NCBI GenBank assembly: GCA_035772405.1 | Contig: JAYKKM010000339.1 | Location: forward strand, 932,001 to 996,000 | Reading direction: 5' to 3' | Length of the DNA: 64,000 nt | Origin: Chrysogorgia sp. JL179-B06 | Taxonomy: Eukaryota; Cnidaria; Anthozoa; Scleralcyonacea; Chrysogorgiidae | In this document: in pieces, positions 41,401 to 56,400 of the stretch | Position numbering within the stretch: position 1 is the stretch's first letter | How the letters are laid out: each line of letters opens with the position of its first letter | Notes under the pieces: model-generated | Databases searched by the model: none | Told to the model about the DNA's origin: nothing | Seen by the model: the letters and a program-made list of their open reading frames with translations, nothing else | Position numbers and translations under genes: made by a program

Positions 41401-44400
41401 CATAATATAATATCAGTCTTTGAATTCACGCATATTTACCACAGATTATCTTCATCCTTTAATATTCTCTGCTGTGTTGAGTGTGCATGGCATATATCGG
41501 TCCTTAGTACGCCCAGATTTCCATCTTTTTCTGTCTATGGAAACAAATTATATAAATTGTAGATTTTGATATCCCTCATAGCCTGCGAGTATGCAAATTG
41601 GCCGTGTAAAATAATGAAAGTACTGGTGCGGATCTGCTTCAAGGTATCTGAAATAGCCTCCACCCACAGCTTACGGCTTGTAAATGTACTATAAATATAT
41701 TATTATCCAGTTACTATATTGGTGTATTTAATCTGTACATTCGGTTTATAATTCTATAATATTACAACGTAGACGGAGTTTTGAGTCTTAATATCAATGC
41801 CAAGTAAAAACTACGAGATGAAGCATGTAATAAAGCTTCAAAATTATTTGATTAAAACTAACCTAACCTAAACGTTACGCGATATCTTTGTGGAGACCTT
41901 ATCAAAATAAGATTATGTGATTATCACACTTTGTACTTAATAAGAACGCCTTGGGGTATATTATCCCGTTGAGATTTGCTTCAAGCACTCTAGGGTCAAT
42001 GCTTCAAGATTACACATTCTTGCCAAGTATTGCGAATTCATCTAATAACCATGTATTGGTGACATGAAGTGTGAAGTTGATCATCCAGGTTGTTGTAGTC
42101 TTGACAAAGATTCACCAACAATAGTCTTTCTCAAGACTACAACAATCTAGACGATGAACTTCACACTTTGAATAATACTCCTAGGTTCACACCATTCCTT
42201 CGTACAAACAATTCATTTTCAAACTATTCATTTGGTCTAGTGGTTACCACACATGTCTATGAACTGGGAGACACAGGTTCAAATCCTGGGTTGGACCATC
42301 ACTCAATTGAGGAGAAAGTGCTGCCTTTGCAATAATACCAGCAAATGGTTTTAAGACTTTCAGGTCTTCTCGGATAACGACCTTAAATTGTAAGCCCTTT
42401 CAGGTCTTCTCGGATAACGACCTTAAATTATAAGCCCTCGGGACCCTATCAATTGGGCTTCTAACCTGTTGGGGGTATTCCGTTCACCTAAAAGAGTGAT
42501 AAATCTAATAAACTAAATTTACTTTATGTTATTGTATTCTGTGAACATCAAGGTATTACTTAAGACGCAGTGTTACTGAGATTAAAGGAATTCAAAAATA
42601 CAAATATAGTGTCTGCCGGATCAAGCTTAAACATACAAAATCTAAGAGTCATCAAACTGCCATAATACAGCTAAATTAAAAAAAAAACTGTTGCAAGCCA
42701 CCTTAAGCGGAGAGGATGTTTTAAATAAAGGGGTATTCCCTTTGAGACTGTTTGACAACTAACCATAACATGCTCGCGGGTTCATAAAAAAAACTACTTG
42801 ATGAAGGGCATTCCCTTGCAAAACAACCCGACAACAAACTGCGACAGCTTCAACGTGCGCGCACAATGACGCACCCAGATTACATGCGCGCACATTGACG
42901 AGCGCCATTTCCCGTTGCGCGCGATTAAAAACATAACGCAGCGCTATTATGATTTCTTCAGCGAGAAGGCTCAGAGAAAGGTTGTGTTTTCAAGGAAATA
43001 GTGTTTTTCATCATGCAGCTTGGATACTTCGAGGAAAAACGACATTTATGTGAACATAAGACCACACTCTCATCCATGAATCTCGTAGTGTGGACCTTAA
43101 CACGTGCACATGTTAAACACGTGTACATGTTAATCACGTGTAGGTCTAGATAGAAGTACTGTAAGCTTTAGTGTTAAAACAGAGCCTGACTAACAATATA
43201 TAACACGGGCAGCCAGCCATATGAAAACCATAAAGGTCGAAAGTCGTAGCTCTCTTAATTATCAAAATGAGTGATATAAGATTGCCGTAGGCAGTGTGGA
43301 AATACAAATCAATTACTATATATAAGGGGGTGTTAATATGGAGGAGGGACAGCTCTCTTGGTAGGGCTATAGCCCTCTTTCTAAGGCCAGACGGAGTTCA
43401 GTCTTAATATCAATGCCAAGTAAAAACCACGAGATAAAGCAGGTATAAAACTTCAAAATTGTTTTATTAAAACTAACCTAACCTAACGTTACGCAATATC
43501 TTTGTCGAGACCTCATCAAAATAAGATTACGTGATTATCACACTTTATACTTAATATGTACGCCTTGGGATTTATTATATCCCATGTTGAGATTTGCTTC
43601 AAGCACTCTAGGATCAAAATAAGATTACGTGATTATCACACTTTGTACTTAATATGTACGCCTTGGGGTTTAATATATCCGATGTTCAGATTTGCTTCAA
43701 GCACTCTAGGGTCAATGCTTCAAGATTACTCATTCTTGCCAAGTATCGCGAATTCATCTAATAACCATGTATTGGTAACATGAAGTGTGAACTTGATCAT
43801 CCAGATTATTATTTTTTATTATTTTATTGGATTTGCCACTGCAGGTAAATTACAAGAATAATAACAAAAAACAAAGATTCACCAACAATATAGTCTTTCT
43901 CAAGACTACAACATTCTCTGTTGTGGTCTGGTGGTTACCATACATGTCTATGAGCTGGGTCTGGGAGACACAGGTTAATATCCTGGGTCGGACCACCACT
44001 CAGGGTCTTAATTAATTGAGGACAAAGTGCTGCCTTTGCAATAATACCAGCAAATGGTGCTTCTATCTAGACCTACACGTGATTAACATGTACACGTATT
44101 AAGGTCCACGCTATGTGATCACTGAGAGTGTGTGGTCTGTATGTCCAAAGAAATGTCGCTTTTTCCTCGAAGTATCCAAGCTGCATGATGAAAAACACTA
44201 TTTCCTTGAAAACACAACCTTTCTCAGAGCCTTCTCGCTGAAGAAATCATAATAGCGTTATGTTTTTAATCGCGCAACGGGAAATGGTGCTCGTCAATGT
44301 GCGCGCATGTAATCTGGGTGCGTCATTGTGCGCGCCCCTTGAAGCTGTCGCAGTTTGTTGTCGGGTTGTTTTGCAAGGGAATGCCCTTCATCAAGTAGTT

Positions 44401-47400
44401 TTTTTTATGAACCCGCGAGCATGTTATGGTTAGTTGTCAAACACTCTCAAAGGGAATACCCCTTTATTTAAAACATCCTCTCCGCTTAAGGTGGCTTGCA
44501 ACAGTTTTTTTTTAAATTTAGCTGTATTATGGCAGTTTGATGACTGTTTAAGCTTGATCCCGCAGACACTAGGGCAGTATGGGGTTGTACATTTGTATTT
44601 TTGAATTCCGTTAATCTCAGTAACACCGCGTCTTAAGTAATACCTTGATGTTCGCAGAATACAATAACATAAAGTAAATTTAGTTTATTAGATTTATCAC
44701 TCTTTTAGGTGAACGGAATACCCCAACAGGCTAGAAGCGCAATTATAGGGGTTCCAAGGGCTTACAATTTAAGGTCGTTATCCGAGAAGACTTGAAAGGG
44801 CTTACAATTTAAGGTCGTTATCCGAGAAGACCTGAAAGTCTCACTGTAAGCTTTAGTATTAAAATAGAGCCTGACTAACAATATATAACACGGGCAGCCA
44901 GCCATATGAAAACCATAAAGGTTGAAAGTCGTAGCTCTCTTAATTATCAAAATGAGTGATATAAGATTGCCGTAGGCAGTGTGGAAATACAAATCAAATA
45001 CTATAAGGGGGTGTTAATATGGAGGAAGGACAGCCCTCTTGGTAGTGCTAGCCCTCTTTGCCGAGATGAATTTCATCCCTTGTTTACATGAGAATTTCTA
45101 GCCCTCCTATAACCGAGCTGGCTCGCTGCCCAAGCTGGCTCTCTCGAATGGCTACGGCTGCATTTATTTTCGCACGAAACCCAGAATCTCACTTTTGTGG
45201 ACAAGTGTTCAGTTTGTATCTTAAACACAAGCAAACAGGTCGTGCGAAATATAAAGTTGTCCAGAAAATACTGGTAAAGATAAACTTTGTCGCTTGTATG
45301 GAGCTTTTATTTCCCAGCCCTCCTAGGAGGGCCAGCCCTCTTCAGTGCGTTTATATGAAAAATGTCCAGCCCTCCTAGGCGAGATCTAGGGTTGTCAATA
45401 GCAAGATCTCGCCTATAGGAGGGCTGCTGGGCTGGCCCTCTTGTCATGTAAACGCAAACAAATTTTTACAAGGAATTACGCTGAGACACAGGATCTTGGT
45501 GAAGAGGGCTGGCCCTCCTCCACATAAACACTCCCGAAAAGGTATGGTCTCCTTCGCAGGAAACTCTGTGGCTTCTTTTCTCCGCGGAGTCAAATAGCTT
45601 CCAAGGCCGTAGTGCGAGCAATGTTTTGGCTAGGATTGCAGGTTTAATTTCCCTCTCCCCATGATCTTGTTAATTTCTCTGGCACGGCGAAAACATCCTT
45701 GGAAGCTATTTGACACGGGAAAAAGAAGCCATAGAGTTGCCTGCGAAGGAGGCTAGTTTTCAACTACAATACTAAAGCAACGGGCACACTAAGAAACCTG
45801 ATATGCAACACATGAAACCAGCCATATGATAAAGTTCTCTTAATTAATTAAGTCGTAAATTATCAAAATGAGTGATATTAGAGTGCCGTAGGCAGTCTAT
45901 TTACTGCCGAAATAGCGTAAAAGATCTTCTATCAAAACGTTATACCTATACTACACGCTAATTTGGCAGTACACCAATCTTTGAAATAAAATGAAAATTT
46001 ATTTAGATTGCGCAAATATCAATCAATATACATTACAGCAATTATAAGCTAAAATCGTTATATTCTAATGACCGCATGTAGACTGTAGTCGCCTAGAGTA
46101 CTAAGAGATTTCCATTTCAGACATAGTTTGACGCTACTCTGCAGGCTTTAAAAGGTTTTTTGAACGTAACTTTAAAAGTTACTGTCCATGACCCAACGTT
46201 TCGACACTCCAATCTAGTGTCTTCATCAGGGGTGATCGTTGTAAAGTTAGGGTCCCTATTTATACCCTCAAAGAACCGATGATGACGTTATCTATTAACA
46301 AGATGAAAATAAGCGTACAATAAACCACCGTCATCGCGATTCAATGGGGCGTGGGCGCTATTCATATGCCAAGCCTCCAGACAACGTCTCTGATGGTATC
46401 ACGCCTGATGAAGACACTAGATTGGAGTGTCGAAACGTTGGGTCAAGGACAGTAACTTTTAAAGTTACGTTCGAAAAACGTGTTAAACTATGTCTGATTT
46501 ATCACCTGGTTGAGTTGGAAAATTATTTGTCGATTGCCATTTTTTTATTTGTATTTCTACACTACATATACCGCACAACAATTTTTCTATGACTTGGCAG
46601 ACTTGTTGTTCAACAAGGTATGACAGTCTCACCACTGAACTATTTAATGTTTTGGTTATCCTGCGCGCGTTTATAGTAATGTTGAAGTTAACCTTTGGTC
46701 GATATCCCGTAGCGCAGTTTACGAACAAAAATAAACAAAGCCGAACGGAAATCAATATTTGTCATTACGCTATAACGGTCGCTTCGTTTGTTGAAACACT
46801 GCACAATCTTAAATTGTTTGGATGATGTTTTAACGTGATTTAGAGATACCTCTAGCTGTCATTAACCACAGGATAGTGGCGGAGAATGTTGCTTGGAGTA
46901 GCCAGCTCCGCAGGCAACTCTGTGGCTTCTTTTTTCCGAGTCAAATGTTCTGACCGAGCCAGAGAAATTAACAATACACAATCCCTATACTTCCCTGCAA
47001 TCCCTATACTTCCCTGCAATCCCTATACTTCCCTGCAATCCCTATACTTCCCTGCAATCCCAGCCAAAACATTGCTCGCACAGCCTTGGAAACTATTTGA
47101 CTCGGATGATAGAGTCGCCTGAGGAGGAAACTATGCCGGGAGTTTATATAGGAAACTTGGCGACTAGTGAGATGCTCTAACTAAACTATTGAGCTACATG
47201 GACTAAGATGATGAGTGAAGGTTACATATGTGTACAACCTGTAACCTTCTGATGACTAGTGAGATGGTCTAACTATTGAGCTACATGGACTAAGATGATG
47301 AGTGAAGGTTACATATGTGTACAACCTGTAACCTTCTGATGACTAGTGAGATGCTCTAACTATTGAGCTACATGGACTAAGATAATGAGTGAAGGTTACA

Positions 47401-50400
47401 TATGTGTGCAACCTGTACCCTTCTGATGACTAGTGAGATGCTCTAACTATTGAGCTACATGGACTAAGATGATGTGTGAAGGTTACATATGTGTCACAAC
47501 CTGTAACCTTCTGATGACCAGTGAGATGCTCTAAATATTGAGCTACATGGACTAAGATGATGTGTGAAGGTTACATATGTGTCACAACCTGTAACCTTCT
47601 GATGACTAGTGAGATGCTCTAAATATTGAGCTACATGGACTAAGATGATGTGTGAAGGTTACATATGTGTCACAACCTGTAACCTTCTGATGACCAGTGA
47701 GATGCTCTAACTATTGAGCTACATGGACTAAGATGATGAGTGAAGGTTACATATGTGTAAAACCTGTAACTTTCTGATGACTAGTGAGATGCTCTAACTA
47801 TTGAGTTACATGGACTAAGATAACGAGTGAAGGTTACATATGTGTACAACCTCATGTAACCTTCTGATGCGGACTTAGTGAGATGCTCTAACTATTGAGC
47901 TACATAGACTAAGATGATGAGTGAAGGTTACATATGTGTACAACCTGTAACCTGATGACTAGTGAGATGCTCTAACTATTGAACTACATGGACTAAGATA
48001 ATGAGTGAAGATTACATATGTGTACAACCTGTAACTGACTAGTGAGATGGTCTAACGATTGAGCCACATAGACTATAAGATGATGTCATGAGTGAAGGTT
48101 ACGCAGTAAAAACCCGCTAATAAGAACCGCAGGCTGAAATTAAGAATTTGTTTATATAAGAACATATAAAAATATAAGAACCGATCCCATGCATGCTTAT
48201 GTGTATACAACCTTCTGATGACCATAGCCTCCTCTGAAGGCAACTCTGTGGCTTCTTTTTTCCTGGAAGCACAGTTATTTTGTCTGCGGAGCTGAAGGCT
48301 ATGATGACCAGTAAGATGCTCCAAGTATTGAACTACATCGTGGACTTTGGACTACGGTTACAACCTTACATAGACTGTGCGAAAGTCGTTATAAATCCTT
48401 ACACGTATATATTAAAATGTAATTGTATTATACTTCAAGGCTGATGACTGTATGAAAACCCTTCCGCTCCTTCATTTCTTGAGAAGCCAGGGGGTCGATC
48501 TTGGTTATTAAGTATTGAGGCCATAGGAAATTAAGGCACGGAAGGAGTTCTGTTTATTAAAATTAAAAATAGTCACAGGGGTTTATTTATGGATTAAAAC
48601 ACGGCACGTACATGATTGTAAACCTTGTAAACCATTGTAAACCTTCGCTCTCTCAGTCTTGCTAGCTCAATGGTTGGAGCGTCACATCGACATTCAGAAG
48701 GTTACAGGTTTATGTTTGTCTTGGACACTTTCTGAGGTTTCAGTTTGACGATTGTCTATGTTTATATAGCCGAAACTTTAATCCTATAGTCAAACCTAAA
48801 CCTAATCTCTCAATCTTATAAAAAAGCTCTTCAAGACTTCATTGAAAGGTATCTTGACCTTTTCTCTCCAGCGTTTCGTCACATGTTTGGCTCTAGGGCT
48901 TCGTCGTAGATATTTTGGATATTAGATCTATTTACCAGCGCGCCTTCACTGCTCCTCGCATTTCTGGGTCAACGGTTATCTTGCAGGTAGACAAGACACA
49001 TTTACTGTCTTTTATATTTGCCTATAGCCTTGTCCTGTGGTGCCCCTCCCTACCTGTAGTTGAATATGGATAGACCCAATTCTTCTCCCGGCACTACCAT
49101 CAATATATATATACAGAATTCGTGACTAGGCTCTCGGCAATGGCCTCCGTAGCTCAGTATACTAGCATCGCAGGGTCGCGGGTTCAATTCCAGCAGGAAG
49201 GCCTTGCAGTTGCATTTTTCGCAACTGGTCCCGGTTTGGTCTTAAAATGTATATATTCCAACACTCGAAATTTTCCTTCACCATAAATCCTTAGAACATG
49301 TAGTTTAATCGAGTGAAATGTCAACTTTTACTTGTAATATACCCAGAATCTTATCCCGGCATTACCACCACTATATATACAGAACTCGTGACTTGGCTCT
49401 CGGCAAAGGTTTTAAAATGTCGATATATTTCAACACTCGAAGTTTTGCTCCACCATAAATCCTTGGAACATGTAGTTTAATCGAGTGAAATGTAAACTAT
49501 TACTTGTAATATACCCAGAATCTTATCCCGGCATTACCACCACTATATACAGAACTCGTGACTAGGCACTAGCATCGCAGGGTTCGATGTTGCATTTTTC
49601 GCAACTGGTCCCGGTTTGGTCTTAAAATGTATATATTCAAAAATTTGCCTTCACCATAAATCTTTATAAAACAATTTTACTCTACGCACGCTGTGATTGG
49701 TCAGCTTGTCGGTCTCGATCACGCAACGGAGACCGGAATGACGTCAGTAACTAATGAGAATTTGCATCAAATCAAAAGCGTTATATATCGTAATTATTCA
49801 AAGTCTAAGAAATAGTTTCTGAATTATTTTATAAAAATAATAGAATACGTTTGTTTGTTTTCTCTATAACGTGATCGAAACACTCGTGAAGTAATAAAAA
49901 CACTCGAGAAGTTGGGAAAGTACTCGCCTGGGTGGCTCGTGCTTCTCCCTACACTTCTCTCGTGTTTTTATTACGTCACTCGGGTTTCGATAACGTTATA
50001 GAGACCCAGGCAAACGTATTCTATTGTTTAATTCGAACATGTAGTTTAATCGAGTGAAATGCTAAATACTACTTGTAATATATCTGAAATTTCTTAGCGT
50101 GTTAGGGTTAGTATCAAAGTTAGGCGGTCATAATCATCACATGTGAAATACGTTATACCCTCGAGTAACCTTGCCCAGTTGGGTGGGTTAAAGTTCTCAT
50201 TGAATAAACCAGATTAAATCACTTATCTTCATGCTGAATGATTAATACTGTATTTTAAGTGCTGTGATTTTTTTTTCAGTCCGTAAATAAACATTCCCAA
50301 AAAGTTGAGTGTGGTCATAGTTAATAGAGACTTTAAGATCTACGACGGCAACCTAGGACGGCGACGTCGTTCAAACAAAAGAATCTTTATGCAAAACAAA

Positions 50401-53400
50401 AAGAATGAATAATCTTTATCCCATGCAAGAGTAATCTCAACGCCGTCCTCGTTCTGTTTACAACGCCACTGAGATAATTTTCACGTCTTTAGGACGACGG
50501 TAACTCACAGAGAGACGAGAGCTATTTGCCTGTTTCTTTCGGACTGAAAAAGTGCCCCTAACCACAACATTTTTTATTGTTTTATTTGGAAGAACTTTTA
50601 AAATGATAAAGTAACTTCTTTTGAAGATTTTCACTTCTTCGCTTTCTTTTTGAGATATATCAGTTTGTTTGATATGCAAATATCTGGAATTTCGTCACAC
50701 ATGCATAATGAGTTATCAGAGAATGTTATATTTCTTTGCGTTCATGAAATAAAAACATAAAAACATAAAAAGTGTGAATAACACGTGTGTGTGTTTCTCC
50801 CACAACACCAAACTTGATTTTAAAGGATTTCGTTCGAGAATGAAAGAGATACACACATTTCTCCAATAAGTCATTATGCATTGTGACGAAATTCCAGATA
50901 TTTGCATATCAAACAAACTGATATATCTCAAAAAGAAAGCGAAGAAACGAAAATCTTCAAAAGAAGTCACTTTATCATTTTAAAAGTTCTTCCAAACAAG
51001 ACAATAAAACATTTTGAGGTTATGGGCACTTTAAACGCAGACACTACAATCGTTTTAGAAATATTGAAGCGTTTTGGAGATCATAAAACAAACTTTGAGT
51101 GTTGAATATGCTAGTCAATCGACCGTGGTTTCATTCAGATGCTAACATTTGTATTGCTTTCACTGCCGTCGCCGTCCTAGGTTGCCGTCGTAGATCTTAC
51201 AAGAACCTACCATTATTAAGAACCTCAGGCTGAAATTAAGTATTTGTTTATATAAGAACATATAATAATATAAGAACCTATCCCAGGCTGATTGGGTAAA
51301 ATGCAGGTTCTTGTTTATAGCGGGTTTTTACTGTATGCCGGATCAAATCGTTCATATGTTGACGATGTTTATGTACATTGACGTTCACTTTCAACCTATA
51401 AAATATATGGAGTCTTAGGACTGGTCATTATTTATGGTCGGGGTGGTGGCTGAAGAGAAATAGATTTGGTGCTGAAAAGAAATCCCAACCATTTATGAGT
51501 AAAGAAAAAAGTTAGAGAAAAAGTTAGAGAAAAAAAGTTGGATAAACCCAATTCCTGGCATATCGTCGATACAAGTTTTAATAACAAACCCAAATAGATA
51601 TACAGACAGATCCTACTGTAACTTTCAGATGATCTCCCTATACGTAGCAGGAATCCAAGGAAAACAAGGAGAGGAATATAATAACAAAAGATAATGTGCA
51701 ATGATGACTAATGAGAACGGATTTTAAACAATTATCTTAATTTTTTTATGTAAATAGTCATGAAAATGTTGCTACCCAACGCTTCAGAGAAGTGATTTTT
51801 TACCCAACCATTTAGGTCTTAGAATTTTCAGTTACCTAACCATTTTCTCTTCGGCCCCCACCCTGGCCATAAATAATCTGTCCTTGTATCACACGGCATA
51901 TACATCACGTACAAAAGAGTGATAATCGCTTTATTTTGATAATGTCTCAACAAAGATATCGTGATACGAAACGTTAGTTTTAATAAAATAATCTTAAAGC
52001 TTTATAGACGTTATTCATAAATCGCCGCCAAATTAAGATTCTTTTATATGCATATAAATTGGCTTTTTGAACTCGTTTTCCAACCTCGCCTTTGCGCGAA
52101 AATGGCCCTGGGATCGGCTGGTCCATTCTATAATGCGATTGGCTTGTCATAAAACTCAGCCGAGTATAATTTATTCATCTAAATCTGAATGCTGTCTTCA
52201 AATTTTACAGAAATTAGAAGTGATAGCTTTCGCTAAATTCGATATATGCTTCTTCAATGGATGTATGGTGGATTATTAAACTTGTTAGCTGCTTTTATGC
52301 CGACGAATGCTGACATGAACAACTGTGAAGAGCATTGAATATTTCTCAATTATTCAGGTCAACAAAGTAGACAAAGGCAATGAAACAAAGACCACAAAAA
52401 TTATCATATCTAAACACCCAGAATTCTGGGTGTCATGTGACCAGCCGATCCCACCGTGGAGGCAAAATGCCCTGGGTACGAGGTTGCTCGTTTTCATGTA
52501 CGAAATTGAAAAGTATTCTTGCTTTAAAACGAGTTCAGTAAGATACTAACGGCCAATTTATAAGCATATAAAATAATTTTCAATTGTCGGCCATTTACGA
52601 ATAAGGTCTATAGCTGCTTCATCTCGTGGTTTTTGCTTGGCCGGACTGCACAAATTAAGTATACATGTGTGCCAATAAAGTAACATAAAATACTAATCAA
52701 ATATCTAGTAAGGTTGCTGTATTGCCGAAATAGCGTGTAAGTTATCTAACGTTTCGAGCGAAGGACCTTCGTCAGAGAGTGAAACGTTACTGTCTGACGA
52801 AGGACCTTCGCTTGAAACGTTAGACTACTCAGTGGCGTCGGCTGAAACCTGCGTGTGCCCGGGTGAAATATTGCAGACAGATCTAGCTCAGCTTGTTGGG
52901 CAAAGTAATTAAAGTATAGAGTATAGCCACTAGGAAGATTATGTATAAGTTTACTGTTTACAAAAAGACAAAGTATTAGTTTAATTCCCACATAAACGTT
53001 AAATATTTCCCTAAAAATGACGGTTTTCGCGTGAAAATTGAAATTCATCGAGTGCCATCAGTGGTTTCCACCAATGTTTTTGACTGTTACCGCTAAAGCA
53101 TGTGTCAGTGGGCGCTGATGAGTAAAATGTTGAAGCGCAATGCAGCAAGGCAGTTGTCGTTGTTTTTCACTGGTTTTTATTTTATCTTTTTTGTTGTTAA
53201 AACTGCCTCCAAAATGCAGGAAATATAATTTCCGTGGCTTAAAAAATCAAATTTTCCGGGGGAGCATGTTCACACCCCAGAGGTTTCTCGCATGTTTGGC
53301 CTCTGAACTGCCACTACCAACCGGACATACTTCAAAATTGGTGGCTACGGCCCTGTGAGTACTGTAATAACAAAAAACCCACCAGAGAATGTTGAGACCT

Positions 53401-56400
53401 GTGCCCATCTTGTGCCCACATGACATCTGCTTCCTGGCTACGCCACTGAGACTACTTACACGCTATTTCGGCAGTACACCAACCTTTTTAGAAATTTTAT
53501 TTATATTTCTACATTGCCTACGCAGCACAACACGTTTCATAACATAAAATAAGTACTGGTTCGATTGATATATGTATATACTGACAAAGCGAAGACTCTT
53601 TGGAATTACAGACACACGAACGAGGTCAGAAAAGCTAATTTCAATGAATATAAAGAATATTCAATTTGGGTGACATTTTGACTAAACCAAGAATGATTCT
53701 TTGTTATTTTTAAACACATGCTCAAGCATTTTCAGCATAGCTTTGCTAATCGCTAGCGTAAAGACCAACCAAGGTGACAGAAGTTATTGTAATTATTGCC
53801 AATATTTCATTCAGCAATAACTGACGAAGTGTTTATGCATATGATTTAGTACTTATGTGATTTAGTCAGAATTTAATACTTAAGTGATATACTTGTGTGT
53901 GTTTTATCGGTGATTTTTTGTCGAGGTCACGACCTTGGTCTTTAGTTATATTCATTGCACCAGGTACTTTTAATTCCAATTTAATCCCAGACACACATGC
54001 ATGACAAGCACGAGGTACTTAAAACATATAGACTGCGTATTGATAACAAGTTTCGTAGTCTGACATGTTCAAGTGAGAATGAAATCAGTGAGATTCAAAT
54101 GCCTGACTGCGATGAAAGGATATGGAAATGGCGTTAATACATTTATTCATCATCAAATAGATTATCATCTATGTAGTTCTACATGATCCCTCCTCTCTCA
54201 CTCATCGAGTCATTTTATGTAGCTCAATGGTTAGAGCTTGCAGGGACACTAGGGACCACACACTTCGGTCAAGGTTACAGATTGTATACACATATGTAGT
54301 TTAGTTTAGTTTACATGTTGTAAGGATTTAATATGATGAAGGCTGAAGGAAAATTTCGAGTGTTGGAATATATACATTTTAACACCAAACCGGGACCAGT
54401 TGCGAAAAATGCAACTCCAAGGCCTTCTGGCTGGAATTGAACCGCGAGCTGCGAGTTCTGTATATATATAGTAGTGGTAATGCCGGGATAAGATTCTGGG
54501 TATATTACAAGTAATAGAACTACATGTTAGTTACACTTAAAACATGTAGTTTAATCAAGTGAAATGCCAAATATTGTATATGTAATATACCCAGAATCTT
54601 AGCTTAGTTTAGTTTATTAGATTTATCACTCTTAGGTGAACGGAATACCCTTCCGAGGGCCTACAATTTAAGGTCGTTATCCGAGAAGACCCGAAAGTCT
54701 TACCATTTGCTTATATTATTGCAAAGGCAGCACTTTCTCCTCAATTATTTTTAAGACCCTAGCTGAGTGGAGGTCCGACCGAGGATTTGAATCTGTCTCC
54801 CAGCTCATAGACATGTGTGGTAAGTAACCACTACACCACAACAGCTGGTTGTATGTAACCTTTACTCATCATCTTGTCCAAGACAACGTAAGACAACGTG
54901 ATTATATGGGTTCGGGGTTCCATACCCATCGCATGAATATTGGCTAAAAATATATCATTCTTCAGAGAGATTAAGGAATGGAAGGCTTAATTTTTAATTT
55001 GAAGAGCTATCATCTTTAAAATAGACAGTTTTTAAGAGTACATTGCAACAATATTTCCATTAAACCCAAGCAGTTAATTGCGTTTTTAATTTTCCGAACA
55101 TGTTAGAAAATCTGATGAATGCAGATACATTCTCAACCACAACAGTTGGACTCGGAATGGTTTCAACTCAATAATATTGAATTCTATGTCGCGATGCTAA
55201 GAACTATTGGTGTTAAGTGTTAACAGATAATCACTGCAGCACTCTTGACATATCGTATCACTAACAAAATATTTCAAAGCCTAAAGATTGAACTTGAATA
55301 ACCTCAGATAAGTAGTAAGAGGATTTTCTTATCATGCTGGTGAGATTGCTCTGCGCTTAACAAATAAATTACTTGAAGGAGCATGCGTTAGATCATGATT
55401 GGTTTATGCTAACCCAATTAGTTGGTACCCAAAGGAAGTAGAAGGGGTTATATATAGGAGCAACTAGAACACAATGATAATTGATATGAGGCGGGTACAA
55501 ATATGACAATGGCGATGGAAATATTTGTAGCATATTTTTCCCTAATGAAGATCGACAGGTTATTTTCAAAGCTCCTCGTCTGCGAGACTTTATATCAATA
55601 CCTTCGATACATGGCCCATATTTTCCGTAAGCCTAATAATAATTTGTCAAATTTGACCAAACTTAGCATGTTCTATATAGATACCAGATGTACTACAATT
55701 CACGAAGAGAGTCCACCACTCAACGTCTTAAAAATAATTGAGGAGAAAGTGCTGCCTTTGCAACAAACACCAGCAAATGGTAAGACTTTCGGGTCTTCAC
55801 GGAAAACGACCTTAAATCGTAGACCCTCGGAATCCTAAATAGGGTTTATATATATATATATATATACCAAAAATATCTTGAAATCGTTAGGATTAATATT
55901 CATATAGCCTATATAGGTAACATTTTAGCTATCATCTTATGAGAAGCGAATCACTATATTTGATGGTCATCAAAGGGCAATTGCCACTCGCGTAAATCGT
56001 ATAAATATTACACCCCCTGGTATAATGGTCTAAGGTTATTTAAATTACCGAGAACGTGTTACGACGTGTCCTGCTCTAGGATCATCTGTTTAAAGAATCA
56101 GATATCATAATTTTGTCTGCAGGGGTCAACCTTGGTCAAAAACAAACAGTGTGAGATATTGCAAGTAATATTTGAAACACTTCCTGACACGCGGCGTGGA
56201 GAATTGATGATTTGACAAAGTTGTTTTTGCTTTGGTTTTCAAACCATTGATATTTGATACATAGATAATCGTCAAATTCTCAGAAGAGATGTATGAACCA
56301 CAGGGGTGATGCGATGACATTCAGATTGACTTTACCATCTTACTTTTTACTCTCTGGCGAAGGGCCTTCGCTCAATTAAGAGAGAAGACTACATTATTGA

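Larger units (their letters stand above)
41765..45063. repeat. Complex inverted and direct duplication (3.3 kb)
   Basis: Order: B (41765-42130), A (42356-43154), X (43157-43385), B' direct copy of B (43390-43803, itself carrying an internal ~95-bp duplication), SINE S1 (43918-44060), A' inverted copy of A (44062-44840), X' direct copy of X (44843-45063). A and A' both contain the same duplicated S1 piece, so they descend from one rearranged copy. Confidence 0.85.
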
